A DNA stretch of 64,000 bases. Origin: Burkholderia savannae. Its GTDB lineage: Bacteria; Pseudomonadota; Gammaproteobacteria; Burkholderiales; Burkholderiaceae. Under the pieces are notes generated by a model. It was given only the letters and a program-made list of their open reading frames with translations, did no database searches and was not told the DNA's origin. The position numbers and the translations under genes are program-made. Of the stretch, positions 38,801 to 49,376 are shown piece after piece (positions within the stretch are counted from its first letter, which is position 1; each line of letters starts with the position of its first letter). The stretch lies in contig NZ_CP013418.1 of NCBI RefSeq assembly GCF_001524445.2, forward strand, positions 372,001-436,000. Direction: 5' to 3'.

Positions 38801-39198
38801 ACGATCTGCCGGGCCAGTTCGATCGACGACAGGCGCTCGAGCGTCGTGCGCGTGATCAACGGCGGCTGGGCGAGCGACGGCGAAGTCAGCGTGCGATGCC
38901 ATACGTTGCCGTCCGGTGTCCAGCCGTTCCGGCGCAGCGCGTCCGGCGCGGTGGCCGATTCTTGCGCGCCTTCGTATTCGGTCAGATCGATCGGCGCATC
39001 GAAGCCGAATTCGCGCACGATGCCGCCCGCGGGCACGGCCTCCCATCCGTTGGCCTCGAGAGCCTTGGTCGTGGCCTCGCGCGTATCGGCGGGCAGCAGC
39101 TCGAGCAACGCATGCGGGATGAACTTCGGCTCCAGCGGATCGAGGAACTTCGGGACAGCGCCGACAGGGGCTGCAGTGATGTAGAAGGTCTTGACCAT
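35821..39198 (-). CDS. 1125-residue BKACE (DUF849)-containing fusion protein of unknown pathway
   Basis: The middle of this protein is a beta-keto acid cleavage enzyme barrel. HLHTR at 225-229 gives the zinc-binding histidines. AILNLSTSARG is near 274, EIEVFNHTIVEN near 348, and DGIRVGLEDALNVFD near 470. The first strand of that barrel seems to be at the very N-terminus (TFYITAAPVGAV, residues 4-15). The usual next element, SPFLPITAEGIVDASREAL, comes only at 199. About 175 residues are therefore inserted, with four LxxxGW repeats at 47-52, 88-93, 136-141 and 179-184. Residues after about 560 match no domain I know. BKACE enzymes normally have about 280-310 residues. The ATG has a CAGGACG ribosome site. 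Confidence 0.75.
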   Translation of the reverse strand: MVKTFYITAAPVGAVPKFLDPLEPKFIPHALLELLPADTREATTKALEANGWEAVPAGGIVREFGFDAPIDLTEYEGAQESATAPDALRRNGWTPDGNVWHRTLTSPSLAQPPLITRTTLERLSSIELARQIVLQLTTFGWTATEDGSLTWTHDRIHTYLSPDFVERIRADNAAVLESLFEHGWRTCDAGYWQPGKARSPFLPITAEGIVDASREALREGAAVVHLHTRATDDQATLAIPGLNAPIGVGSQRNHIVLEDYDRIVPSLLDLEPSAILNLSTSARGDRRASQSPLRRAHLKRYGHAQLAPDVASFSPGPVVFQAGGGYDNPNAFLADQLAHFADVGVRPEIEVFNHTIVENSITLYQSPLVKAGVPVLFMLVAAVDQYHRDPVSGDTSDDSLIDVPTRKAIAKLLQAGTDDAHEKAVELAATQLRPSVDKLRDNFPSCKISLLLPGPFQALLVDVAIALDLDGIRVGLEDALNVFDARVPGGVRKACGTGDQVRWLRLELERRGIGIVDAETLRDELGMSRPDVGLFRQAEASLAHYPADERLVSADTILDALRPIVDTYRKIEDRLASHLASAQALPTDPAALAEHVLTAARSFGVTIRSFVEELDRYEDHEYLLARYIQIPQALNFARELLVPRGYSIDAYDRALEDYARPGKTVTRDDASYSVRVDQFKPLPLRCLEYLVGIPCRYNSDYSNVVNLGLRQSPRYSATMALLYHALRELTLELRDRSNASHKACGPVWTVLETSAAAGEPPVRRDIAPGELPAAIDSVDWIVLPSTPTTNYPLGLKLSNGMAQLFHGFVAQIAADPTLHASQHARRDTPLRLLAITHSGRRDDGETVIEASMLHNRFALNADPAGIYFSQESQLIYERLILPRLVDKPAKLAYTEQQLVRRDAAGFPLYQDGSRARRVKAEQIEQLPFLKCFAHSSGIATAQQLDVQACHDGERLGLTGDELRAFFDRALLVSFGSAADIHLDWLGTSVVDVTAFNDVRSLAGTTSRHYVIEPGEHADVLQHCLVHTQPADYRYDHATPVWQEGRHGKIVARLTGVFLLDDHARLDDGHSIRRYLAASPLWLRQWIARFHDAPADAGAHAILRELQSSMTDYRSSANHMMRRALA

Positions 39199-40429
39199 GA
39201 TCGTCCTGAAATACGTTAGAAAGTGATCCTAAATAATTGAGATCGGATGCGACATTTCATGGTGCCGCTGAATCGCCGGGCCGGGTTGTGCCGCGTTTCG
39301 CCTCGGTCCGGGTCGTGAACGGCTCGTCCGCCTAAATGCGGAAGGCACCTCGCCGGTATGGCTGTAAGGTGCCTTGCAGACATCTTACAATAAAATTACG
39401 CTGATTTATAAAAATAATTATGAGTTGAATTTTTTGAAATTGAAATGCGCGTAATTTCGGTGGTGTTAATTTATTCGATTCGTTTGTTTCGATTGGGGAG
39501 AATCGTGCGGCGCGCTTGATGTCATGGCTTGATGGGCGGGCGCTGGGGCTCCGTGGGCATTGGGCGCGGATTGCGCCGTTTCCTGATTCCGATATGGCGA
39601 TAAAGCGGGGTTCGATATTTTCGTGAGCAATGTGAATCGATGGATGACTGAATTTGAATATTCAATGGATTCGATATCGATCGGCAAACCATTTAGGCGG
39701 ATGGGTTCGGGGAATTTCTGTTTTTGTGAAATCGATATTTCAGTAAATTGCGTGCCGATTGCTTAATCGTTGCATCGAACGAACTGCAGTGCGGTGCAGT
39801 GCAGTGCTGCGCTTGATCGTCGAGATGAGCCGGCAATCGATCGGCGCGGGCACAACGCTTGGACGGGCGCCCCGGCGGTCGCGGATTGCGTTTCGGGCAG
39901 GGGGCTTGATCGGCGCATTGCGCGGCAAGCGGTAATCGATCCGCGCCGCGCTGCTTTGTCGACCTAGCCGCCGGTGCGTGCGCTCAGCCCGCACTGATTG
40001 CGATCGCGCAGGGATGGATTCGAACGTGCGCGGCATGCGGGGCGGCCGGCGCGTCATCGATGCGCTCCTTGCCGATTCGAGGCGAGCGGCATGCGTCGCT
40101 CAGGCTATCGTGGGATTGGCGTCGGGAGGTCGCCCGTATCGACCGAAATCATGCGACATCGCGCGGGTGATCCTCGAGAAGCGCCGGTTCCTCATTGTCG
40201 GCGCAGTATCGTTGTGGCCGGTGCGCGCATGGCACCGAACATGCGCGACGCAGGGCGGGGCGCAGGATTTGCCTGTCGGGTGCGCGTGCGTCGATCGAGC
40301 GAGCGGACAGTCGGTCGACCGGTCGTTTATTCGAGGCACGTGCGACATGCGGCACCGGTGGCCGCATCGAACGCGCTCGAAGCGTTCTCGCGCGTCGATG
40401 GCCATCGGTGCGGCATCCGCCGAACGAGC
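39199..40429. other. 1.2-kb intergenic region, AT-rich between about 39375 and 39780
   Basis: The half next to the BKACE gene is much richer in A and T than the rest of the window (long runs around 39390-39440, for example TTTATAAAAATAATTATGAG). The other half is normal in composition and rich in shadow frames. No convincing gene is present. It contains a 9-bp stem-loop at 39342-39375 and a short GTGCA-type repeat near 39786-39807. It may hold the promoter of the BKACE gene and be a site of foreign or silenced DNA. Confidence 0.5.
39342..39375. promoter_or_regulatory. 9-bp inverted repeat with 16-nt loop upstream of the BKACE gene
   Basis: AAGGCACCT (39342-39350) is perfectly complementary to AGGTGCCTT (39367-39375). 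It is 144 bp from the BKACE start, at the edge of the AT-rich segment. It may be a regulator-binding palindrome or an RNA hairpin. No T-run follows on either strand. Confidence 0.45.
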
Positions 40430-42127
40430 CTACGCGGTGGCGGGCGCTCGGGCAGGCTTGCCGCCGCGTGCAGGCGCGCCGTTCGCGACGTAGTACCGCA
40501 CGTTCGCGCGTTCGAGCGGCTCGCGCTTGCGGATCTTGTCGGCGATCTTCTCGGCGATCATGATCGTCGGCGCGTTCAGATTGCCGGTCGTGATGATCGG
40601 CATGATCGACGCATCGACGACGCGCAGCCCCTCGAGCCCATGCACGCGGCCTTCGTCGTCGACGACGGCCGTGTCGTCGAAGCCCATCTTGCACGAGCAG
40701 GACGGATGGAACGCCGTTTCCGCGCGGGCGCGCACGAATGCATCGAGGTCGTTGTCGCTTTTCAGATCGATGCCCGGATTCAGCTCGCGGCCGCGGAAGC
40801 GGTCGAGTGCCGGCTGGCGCATGATCTCGCGCGTCGCGCGGATCGCATCGCGGAATTCGCGCCAGTCGAGCGCTTCCGACATGTAGTTGAACAGAATGCT
40901 CGGATGCGCGTTCGGATCGCGCGAGCGCAGCTTCACGCGGCCGCGGCTCGGCGAACGCATCGAGCCGACGTGCGCCTGGAAGCCGTGCATCTCGATCGCG
41001 TTCGAGCCGTTGTAATTGATCGCGACGGGTAGGAAGTGATACTGGATGTTCGGCCACCGGTCGTCGTCGCGCGTGCGGATGAAGCCGCCCGCTTCGAAGT
41101 GGTTGCTCGCGCCGAGGCCCGTGCCGTTGATCATCCATTCGAGGCCGATCTTCGGCTGGTTCCACCACTTGAGCGCCGGATATAGCGACACCGGCTCCTT
41201 GCATTCGTACTGGATGTACATCTCCAGGTGATCCTGCAGATTGCGGCCGACGCCGGGCAGATCGAGCACGATGGGAATGTCGAGCTCACGCAGCCATTCG
41301 CCGGGGCCGACGCCCGAGCGCTGCAGCAGTTGCGGCGACGCGATCGCGCCGCTGCACACGAGCACTTCGCGGCGCGCATGCGCGGTGACGCGCTCGTTGC
41401 CGTGCAGGAACGCGACGCCCGTCGCGCGCTTGCCGGAGAACAGAATGCGATCGGCAAGCGCATGCGTGACGATCTCGAGATTCGGGCGTGGGCGCGCCTG
41501 GTCGAGATAGCCGCGCGCGGTCGATGCGCGGCGGCCTCGCGGCGTGACCGTGCGGTCCATCGGGCCGAAGCCTTCCTGCTGATAGCCGTTGAGGTCGTCG
41601 GTGCGCGGATAGCCGGCCTGCACGCCGGCCTCGACCATCGCCTCGAAAAGCGGATTCACGCCGGGCTTGCTCGTCGTCACGGACACCGGGCCGTCGCCGC
41701 CGTGATAGTCGTTCGGGCCGACGTCGCGCGTCTCGGCCTTCATGAAGTACGGCAGGCAGTCGAGGTACGACCAGTCTTCGAGGCCCTTGTGGGTCGACCA
41801 GTTGTCGTAGTCGAGCGCGTTGCCGCGGATGTAGCACATTCCGTTGATCAGCGACGAGCCGCCGAGGCCCTTGCCGCGGCCGCACTCCATCCGCCGATGA
41901 TTCATGTGCGGCTCGGGATCGGTTTCGTATGCCCAGTTGTAGCGGCGGCCCTGCAGCGGGTAGGCGAGCGCCGCCGGCATCTGCGTGCGGAAGTCGAGCC
42001 GGTAGTCGGGGCCGCCCGCCTCGAGGAGCAGCACGGTGACGTCCGGGTCCTCGGTGAGGCGCGTCGCGAGCACGTTGCCCGCTGAGCCCGCGCCGCAGAT
42101 GATGTAATCGAATTCGCGCGTCGTCAT
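40430..42127 (-). CDS. betA: choline dehydrogenase
   Basis: 565 residues of the GMC oxidoreductase family. [20 protein letters not shown] is the FAD-binding motif. [20 protein letters not shown] is GMC signature 1, and [20 protein letters not shown] is signature 2. The C-terminal histidine/asparagine pair lies in [20 protein letters not shown] and [11 protein letters not shown]. It oxidises choline to betaine aldehyde at the membrane. It is the last gene of the betI-betB-betA operon, with 20 bp to betB, and yields glycine betaine for osmoprotection or for growth. That links to the sarcosine operon in the same window. Confidence 0.96.
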   Translation of the reverse strand: MTTREFDYIICGAGSAGNVLATRLTEDPDVTVLLLEAGGPDYRLDFRTQMPAALAYPLQGRRYNWAYETDPEPHMNHRRMECGRGKGLGGSSLINGMCYIRGNALDYDNWSTHKGLEDWSYLDCLPYFMKAETRDVGPNDYHGGDGPVSVTTSKPGVNPLFEAMVEAGVQAGYPRTDDLNGYQQEGFGPMDRTVTPRGRRASTARGYLDQARPRPNLEIVTHALADRILFSGKRATGVAFLHGNERVTAHARREVLVCSGAIASPQLLQRSGVGPGEWLRELDIPIVLDLPGVGRNLQDHLEMYIQYECKEPVSLYPALKWWNQPKIGLEWMINGTGLGASNHFEAGGFIRTRDDDRWPNIQYHFLPVAINYNGSNAIEMHGFQAHVGSMRSPSRGRVKLRSRDPNAHPSILFNYMSEALDWREFRDAIRATREIMRQPALDRFRGRELNPGIDLKSDNDLDAFVRARAETAFHPSCSCKMGFDDTAVVDDEGRVHGLEGLRVVDASIMPIITTGNLNAPTIMIAEKIADKIRKREPLERANVRYYVANGAPARGGKPARAPATA

Positions 42128-42147
42128 CGTTGCGTTCTCCTCAATGC

Positions 42148-43617
<1,470 letters not shown>

Positions 43618-43653
43618 AAGGATCTCCTTGAGTGGGCGAGGGTGCGTGGCGCG

Positions 43654-44244
43654 TCAGGCGCGCGGCGCGAGCAACAGGTCGATGTAATCGTTGGCGAGCT
43701 TCAGGGCTGCCTCGGTGTCGAACGGTTCGCCCGCGAGCGCGCCGCGCAGCCACAGGCCGTCGATCAGCGCGGCGAGGCCGCTTGCGGCCTCGCGGGCTCG
43801 CGCGCGGGGCCGCGTCTTTGCGAACTCCGCGCACAGATTCGAATAGAGCCGCCGCGTGTTGACGCGCTGCAGGCGTTTCAACGTCGGCTCGTGCATGCTC
43901 TGCGACCAGAACGCGAGCCAGGTCTTCATCACGGGCGCGCTGATTTGCGTGCCGTCGAAGTTGGCCGCGACGACGGCACGCAGCCGCGCGCGCGGCTCAC
44001 CACCGGAGGCCGCGGCGCGATGGCGCGCGGTCGCGGCCCACAGGTCGCGCAGCACATGGCGCATCGTTGCTTCGAGCAGGCCGTCCTTGTCGCCGAAGTA
44101 ATGGCTGACGATGCCCGTCGAGATGTTCGCGCGCTGAGCGACGGATGCGAGCGTCGTGCCGGGCAGGCCGGCCTCGTCGATGGAGCGGAGCGTCGCGTCG
44201 ATCAATTGGGCGCGACGGATCTCGCGCATTCCGAGTTTGGGCAT
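43654..44244 (-). CDS. betI: TetR-type repressor BetI
   Basis: 196 residues, the usual length. The helix-turn-helix includes [20 protein letters not shown] and [20 protein letters not shown]. The C-terminal half ([31 protein letters not shown]) matches BetI of proteobacteria. It represses the bet genes until choline is present. It is the first gene of the operon, preceded by a consensus palindrome at 44301-44314. Confidence 0.94.
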   Translation of the reverse strand: MPKLGMREIRRAQLIDATLRSIDEAGLPGTTLASVAQRANISTGIVSHYFGDKDGLLEATMRHVLRDLWAATARHRAAASGGEPRARLRAVVAANFDGTQISAPVMKTWLAFWSQSMHEPTLKRLQRVNTRRLYSNLCAEFAKTRPRARAREAASGLAALIDGLWLRGALAGEPFDTEAALKLANDYIDLLLAPRA

Positions 44245-44300
44245 CGCGGGGCCTTTGTGCGCGAGGCGGGTGAGCGAAGCCGAAAGGATAGCGGTTTTTT

Positions 44301-44314
44301 ATTGAACGTTCAAT
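44301..44314. promoter_or_regulatory. BetI operator candidate
   Basis: ATTGAACGTTCAAT is a perfect 14-bp palindrome, 57 bp upstream of betI, within a wider AT-rich setting (T-run on one side, A-run on the other). It resembles known BetI boxes built on ATTGAACGTTCAAT-like sequences. Autoregulation of the operon is expected. Confidence 0.75.
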
Positions 44315-45226
44315 CAATAAAAAATATGTGGGGATCGATCGATGTGACGGGGTGCTCGAGGTGGGTGGGGGCTTTTTGCTCGCGTCGGCCGCCGGCGTGC
44401 GCGTGCCGCATCGGTGCGCAGTTAATCCGCGCATTGGTGAAAGTGAATTGGAAGATTGATGAGAATGTTTAAAACGTTTCAATCGGCAATTCGTGTATTA
44501 CGGGTTCGTGTTATAGGCGGGGCGTTAATGCCAATAAGTATGAAGTTAAATATCCGTTTTGGTGCGCGACTGTCATCGGATGGGTATTGCGAAAGCGGAA
44601 GGGTGATGCGATCGCGATGTCGGAATTGGAGATTTCGCGCTTCGGCGGGTATTGATTCGGATGGGTGGGGTATCCGGGGCGGGCGCGCGAGGATCGGTTC
44701 TGGAGGGTTGTGTGACGGGCGTCTCGGTCGATGCCGTCGTGATGCGTTCTATATCACAGAAAATATTTCGGGGCGATGAAGGGGTTAATCGGATCAGGGA
44801 TTTTAGAATGATTTGTTAAATGTACGGAAGGATACATTGATGAGTTTTTTGAGGCAAAACATTAAAAGTAGTTGAGGAGGTTGTATTCAGCGTATTAGTA
44901 TTAACACCGCAAAAGCGCAAGCCGCCGCGCGACGGTTGAGAAAGCGGAATGGCGATGGGAAGCGGTAATCCTCAAGAGGCGTCATGCGAGATAGAGGCGC
45001 TGGAGACCACGGGCTAAAGGGAGCGGGGGAACCGCGACAGGCCCGGGGAGGCGTATTGCCTGTTGCGAATGCGGCATGGCGATGCGCGGCTCCGGCGAGT
45101 GGGTAGTCGTCACGGCGCGCGCGAGGCAGGGCGGGCAGATCGCGCGGGAGGGCGGGCGGCTACGTGGAGGCGTCCGAGAAGGGCGCGGGATCAGCTCATT
45201 TGCCGAGCAGATGCGGGAGAAACGCC
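44315..45226. other. ~0.9-kb region upstream of rhlA, AT-rich between about 44440 and 44900
   Basis: The middle part is markedly AT-rich compared with its surroundings (segments such as ATGTTTAAAACGTTTCAAT and GAAAATATTTCGGGG). No credible gene is present. The rhl promoter must lie here. I found no CTGT-N10-ACAG lux-type box by eye. The final 200 bp returns to high GC. Confidence 0.5.
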
Positions 45227-46126
45227 ATGCCTATCGAGAAACAGGTCGTTGCGCTGCCGAGCGGACTGAAGGTCCACGTCGAGCGCCACGTGTTCGATCC
45301 GGCCTTCGAGACGGCCATCCTCGTGAACGGCGCGCTGGCGACGACGGCGTCGTTCGGCCAGACGATTCGCTACCTGGGCGAGCGCCTGAACGCGGTGTGC
45401 TTCGACTTGCCGTACGCGGGTCAGTCGCGCCAGCACAATCCGGGCGAGTACATTCTGACGAAGGACGACGAGGTCGAGATTCTGCTGCACCTGGCCGAGC
45501 GGTTCGAGCCGAGCTACCTGCTGTCGGTGTCGTGGGGCGGGGTGGCGTCGCTGTTCGCGCTGTCGCGGGGCTGCGCGAGCGTGCGGCGTGCGGTGGTCGC
45601 GTCGTTCTCGCCGTTCCTGAACGACGCGATGACGGACTACGTGACGCGCGCGCGCGATCACATCGCGGCGGGCGAGAACCTGAAGGCGGCGCAGTTGCTG
45701 AACGACACGGTGGGCCGCTACCTGCCGCGGATCATGAAGCTGTACAACTACCGCTACCTGACGAAGCTGCCGCGCAAGGAGCAGGACCAGGTGGCGTTCC
45801 ACGTCGACCAGATTCTGTCGATGCAGCCGGAGCAGTACCTGCCGGAATTCCGCAACATCGGCTGCGACGTGAAGTTCATCAACGGGGAGCTGGACGAGTA
45901 CACGACGTCGTCGGACGTGCGTCGGCTGGCGGCGTACGTGCGCCGGGCGGAGTTCGCGACGATCCGGCAGGCGGGGCACTTCCTGGACCTCGAGGGGCGT
46001 CAGCAGCAGGAGCAGGTTCGCACGGCGATCCTGGGGTTCTTCGGCGAGGAGCGGGCGAGCGCGGCGCGGGACGAGGCGCAGGGCGAGGCGCTCGCGCCGC
46101 TGGGGCAGATGCCGGCGCTGTCGTAA
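45227..46126 (+). CDS. rhlA: 3-(3-hydroxyalkanoyloxy)alkanoic acid synthase RhlA
   Basis: 299 residues, alpha/beta-hydrolase fold. The catalytic triad falls on the same numbers as in the Pseudomonas aeruginosa enzyme as I recall them: S102 (LLSVSWGG), D223 (NGELDEYTT) and H251 (IRQAGHFLD). It joins two hydroxyacyl groups from fatty acid synthesis to make the lipid half of rhamnolipids. The Burkholderia enzymes favour longer chains than those of Pseudomonas; that is known for the group, not seen here. It opens the rhl operon. Confidence 0.96.
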   Translation: MPIEKQVVALPSGLKVHVERHVFDPAFETAILVNGALATTASFGQTIRYLGERLNAVCFDLPYAGQSRQHNPGEYILTKDDEVEILLHLAERFEPSYLLSVSWGGVASLFALSRGCASVRRAVVASFSPFLNDAMTDYVTRARDHIAAGENLKAAQLLNDTVGRYLPRIMKLYNYRYLTKLPRKEQDQVAFHVDQILSMQPEQYLPEFRNIGCDVKFINGELDEYTTSSDVRRLAAYVRRAEFATIRQAGHFLDLEGRQQQEQVRTAILGFFGEERASAARDEAQGEALAPLGQMPALS

Positions 46127-46375
46127 CGGCGTGCGTGGGCCGAGGCAGGCGGGCGTTCGCGCGCGGCCGGTGTCGCGGCTCGTTCAAATCAGGCAGGCAG
46201 GCGTGGCGCGCGCCGCGTGACGCGGCGACGGCAAGGCGCGTTCGTGTCACGGAACGGTTCGTTCAACGGAAGATCCCGACGGCAGGCGGCCGAACCCCGG
46301 CCGGCGACGGGCGATCCGGTTTGAACGTTTCGCGTTCGCGCCAACGGCTGCCGCGCGCAATCGAGTGACGAAGCG

Positions 46376-47695
46376 ATGTCGAAAGTAATCGTGACGGCGA
46401 TCGGGTCGGCGGGGGACGTGCACCCGCTGCTCGGGGTGGGCCGGGCGCTGTCGGCGCGCGGCCACGAGGTGGTGTTCTGCACGCATCCGCCGTTCGAGGC
46501 GGCGGTGCGCGCGAGCGGCTTCGCGTTCGTGCCGGTGGGCACGGCGCGGGAGTACGCGCAGGCGATGGCGGACCCGGCGCTGTGGGACCCGCGCACGTCG
46601 TTCAAGACGCTGTGGCGGGTGATCGCGCCGGTGGTGCGGCCGCACTTCGACGCGCTGCGCGCGCTGAGCGACGCGGACACGGTGCTGGTGGGCACGCTGT
46701 GGGCGTTCTCGGCGCGGCTGATGCAGGAGCGCTACGGGACGCGCTACGTGTCGGTGCAGGTGTCGCCGTCGACGCTGCTGTCGGCGCACGCGCCGCCGAC
46801 GCACAAGCGGCTGACGATCCCGGCGGGGCTGCCGCTGGCGGTGAAGGCGGGGCTGATGACGCTGATCGAGCGGCAGGTGCTGGACCGGGTGTGCGGGCCG
46901 GAGCTGAACGCGGTGCGGCAGGCGCTGGATCTCGCGCCGGCGAGGCGGATTCTGGGGCGGTGGCTGCATTCGACGGACGGGGTGCTGTGCCTGTTTCCGT
47001 CGTGGTTCGCGCCGGCGCAGCGGGATTGGCCGGCGAATCACCTGCAAAGCGGGTTTCCGCTGTTCAACGACGCGGGGCCGCACGAGGCGGACCCGGAGCT
47101 GGACGCGTTCGTCGCGTCGGGCGATGCGCCGGTGGTGTTCACGGCGGGCTCGACGCTGGTGGACGGGCGGACCTACGAGCGGGCGGTGACGCAGGTGCTG
47201 CAAGCGACGGGCGTGCGGGGCATCCTGCTCGCGCCGGACGCGCCGGCGGCATCGGACGGGACGACGGGGCCAACGGGAACGAGGGCGCACGATGATGCGC
47301 CACGCAACGGCGTGACGCTGCTCAAGCGGCGCTACGTGCCGCTGGCGGCGTTGCTGCCGCGCTGCCGGGCGCTGGTGCATCACGGCGGGATCGGGACGGC
47401 GTCGCTGGCGTACGCGGCGGGGGTGCCGCAGGTGGTGACGCCGTTCGCGCACGACCAGTTCGACAACGCGCAGCGGGTGGCGGCGAGCGGCTGCGGGGTG
47501 CGGCTGGACGCGCCGGTGCGGGGCGAGCCGCTTGCGCGCTCGCTGCTGCGGGTGCTGGGCGACGAGGCGATGGCGGCGCGCTGCGGTGAGGTGCGGGCGC
47601 GGATGGCGGCGCAGCCGAACGGCTGCGACGAGGCGGCGCGCTTCATCGAGCGCTTCGCGCCGGGGGTGGCGGCGCGGCAGGCGCAGCCGGCATGA
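46376..47695 (+). CDS. rhlB: rhamnosyltransferase 1 (RhlB)
   Basis: 439 residues of the GT1 glycosyltransferase type. The N-terminal acceptor domain opens VIVTAIGSAGDVHPLLGVG. The donor domain has the nucleotide-sugar motif ALVHHGGIGTASLAYAAG (HHGG at 335-338) and PFAHDQFDNAQRV. It attaches rhamnose from dTDP-L-rhamnose to the RhlA product. Residues 288-312 hold a low-complexity proline/threonine/alanine insert before NGVTLLKRRYVP. It begins 249 bp after rhlA and overlaps the transporter by 4 bp. Confidence 0.95.
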   Translation: MSKVIVTAIGSAGDVHPLLGVGRALSARGHEVVFCTHPPFEAAVRASGFAFVPVGTAREYAQAMADPALWDPRTSFKTLWRVIAPVVRPHFDALRALSDADTVLVGTLWAFSARLMQERYGTRYVSVQVSPSTLLSAHAPPTHKRLTIPAGLPLAVKAGLMTLIERQVLDRVCGPELNAVRQALDLAPARRILGRWLHSTDGVLCLFPSWFAPAQRDWPANHLQSGFPLFNDAGPHEADPELDAFVASGDAPVVFTAGSTLVDGRTYERAVTQVLQATGVRGILLAPDAPAASDGTTGPTGTRAHDDAPRNGVTLLKRRYVPLAALLPRCRALVHHGGIGTASLAYAAGVPQVVTPFAHDQFDNAQRVAASGCGVRLDAPVRGEPLARSLLRVLGDEAMAARCGEVRARMAAQPNGCDEAARFIERFAPGVAARQAQPA

Positions 47696-49269
47696 GCGCG
47701 CAAGCGTTGCCGGCGGATCGGGCCGCGAGCGCGCCGCCGGCGCCGGCCGCACCGGCGCTGCGCGGCGCGAGGCTCGCGCTGCTGACGTTCGCGCTGTCGC
47801 TCGCGACGTTCATCGAGGTGCTGGATTCGACGGTGGCGAACGTCGCGGTGCCGGCGATCTCGGGCAGCCTCGGGGTGTCGAACAGCCAGGGGACGTGGGT
47901 GATCAGCTCGTACTCGGTGGCCGCGGCGATCGCGGTGCCGCTGACGGGGTGGCTCGCGCGGCGGGTGGGGGAGCTGAGGCTGTTCGTCGCGTCGGTGATC
48001 CTGTTCACGCTGACGTCGCTGCTGTGCGGGCTCGCGCGGGACCTGGAGGTGCTGGTGGCGTGCCGGGCGCTGCAGGGGCTGTTCTCGGGGCCGATGGTGC
48101 CGCTGTCGCAGACGATTCTGCTGCGCGCGTTCCCGCCGGCCAGGCGCACGCTGGCGCTGGCGCTGTGGGGGATGACGGTGCTGCTCGCGCCGATCTTGGG
48201 GCCGGTGGTGGGCGGCTGGCTGATCGACAACTTCTCGTGGCCGTGGATCTTCCTGATCAACCTGCCGATCGGGCTGTTCTCGTTCGCGGTGTGCACGCTG
48301 ATGCTGCACCCGCAGGAGCAGCGGGGCGAGGCGAGCCCGATCGACGTGACGGGGATCGTGCTGCTGGTGATCGGGGTGGGGGCGCTGCAGGCGGTGCTGG
48401 ATCTGGGCCACGACCGGGGCTGGTTCGATTCGTCGCTGATCACGACGCTCGCGATCGTGGCGGGGGTGTCGCTCGTGTCGCTGCTGATCTGGGAGCTGGG
48501 GGAGGCGCATCCGGTGGTGGAGCTGAGCCTGTTCCGGGAGCGGACCTTCACGTTCTGCGTGGTGATCATCTCGCTGGGGATGATGAGCTTCTCGGTGGTG
48601 GGGGTGGTGTTTCCGCTGTGGCTGCAGTCGGTGATGGGCTACACGGCGTACCAGGCGGGGCTGGCGACGGCGTCGATGGGGGTGCTGGCGCTGGTGTTCT
48701 CGATCCTGGTGGGGCTGTACGCGAGCCGGGTGGACGCGCGGGTGCTGGTGACGTTCGGATTCCTGGTGTTCGCGGGGGTGATGTGGTGGAGCACGCACTT
48801 CACGCTGACGATGACGTTCGCGCAGGTGGTGACGCCGCGGCTGATCCAGGGGATGGGGCTGCCGTGCTTCTTCATTCCGCTGACGGCGGCGACGCTGTCG
48901 CGGGTGTCGGACGACAAGCTGGCGGCGGCGTCGAGCCTGTCGAACTTCTTGAGGACGCTGTCGGCGGCGTTCGGCACGGCGCTGAGCGTGACGTGGTGGG
49001 ACAACCGGGCGACGTATCACTACGCGGTGGTGTCGCAGTCGGTGACGCGAGCGTCGGAGAACACGCAGCGGTACGTGGACGCGCTGCACGCGATGGGTCT
49101 GCACGGGACGCGGGAGCTGAGCTCGCTGCACCAGGTGGTGCGGCAGCAGGCGTACATGATGGCGACGAACGACATGTTCTACATGGCGAGCGGGACGTGC
49201 GTGTTGCTGGCGGGGCTGATGTGGCTGACGCGGCCGAAGCGGGGCGCGGCGGCGACGATGGGGCATTGA
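47692..49269 (+). CDS. MFS exporter, EmrB/DHA2 family, in the rhamnolipid operon
   Basis: 525 residues with about 14 membrane segments. FIEVLDSTVANVAVPAISGS and WVISSYSVAAAIAVPLTGWL mark the DHA2 N-terminus. GTGLQGLF-like RALQGLFSGPMVPLSQTILL and GPVVGGWLIDNFSWPWIFLI are also present. It resembles the inner-membrane part of EmrAB-type pumps. Placed between rhlB and rhlC, with a NodT lipoprotein and an EmrA-like adaptor behind, it is likely to export rhamnolipids or related toxic lipids. Export has not been shown from the sequence alone. Confidence 0.9.
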   Translation: MSAQALPADRAASAPPAPAAPALRGARLALLTFALSLATFIEVLDSTVANVAVPAISGSLGVSNSQGTWVISSYSVAAAIAVPLTGWLARRVGELRLFVASVILFTLTSLLCGLARDLEVLVACRALQGLFSGPMVPLSQTILLRAFPPARRTLALALWGMTVLLAPILGPVVGGWLIDNFSWPWIFLINLPIGLFSFAVCTLMLHPQEQRGEASPIDVTGIVLLVIGVGALQAVLDLGHDRGWFDSSLITTLAIVAGVSLVSLLIWELGEAHPVVELSLFRERTFTFCVVIISLGMMSFSVVGVVFPLWLQSVMGYTAYQAGLATASMGVLALVFSILVGLYASRVDARVLVTFGFLVFAGVMWWSTHFTLTMTFAQVVTPRLIQGMGLPCFFIPLTAATLSRVSDDKLAAASSLSNFLRTLSAAFGTALSVTWWDNRATYHYAVVSQSVTRASENTQRYVDALHAMGLHGTRELSSLHQVVRQQAYMMATNDMFYMASGTCVLLAGLMWLTRPKRGAAATMGH

Positions 49270-49376
49270 GGCGCCATGCTCCGGGTGTGAGGGCGAAGGG
49301 CGATGCGTCGAAGTCCTGACGACTTGGCGCAGCGATAGGGTGCGCGGCGAGCACCCGAACCACCGAGGGAAGAGCG

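Noticed and set aside
36976..39219. A 747-codon plus-strand open frame opposite the BKACE gene
   Set aside because: Composition is Arg/Val/Ala/Glu-rich without domain features; the minus-strand frame has catalytic motifs and a ribosome site.
44315..45226. Lux-box for quorum-sensing control of rhlA
   Set aside because: No CTGT-N10-ACAG-like sequence was found by eye; a weak site cannot be excluded without a search.
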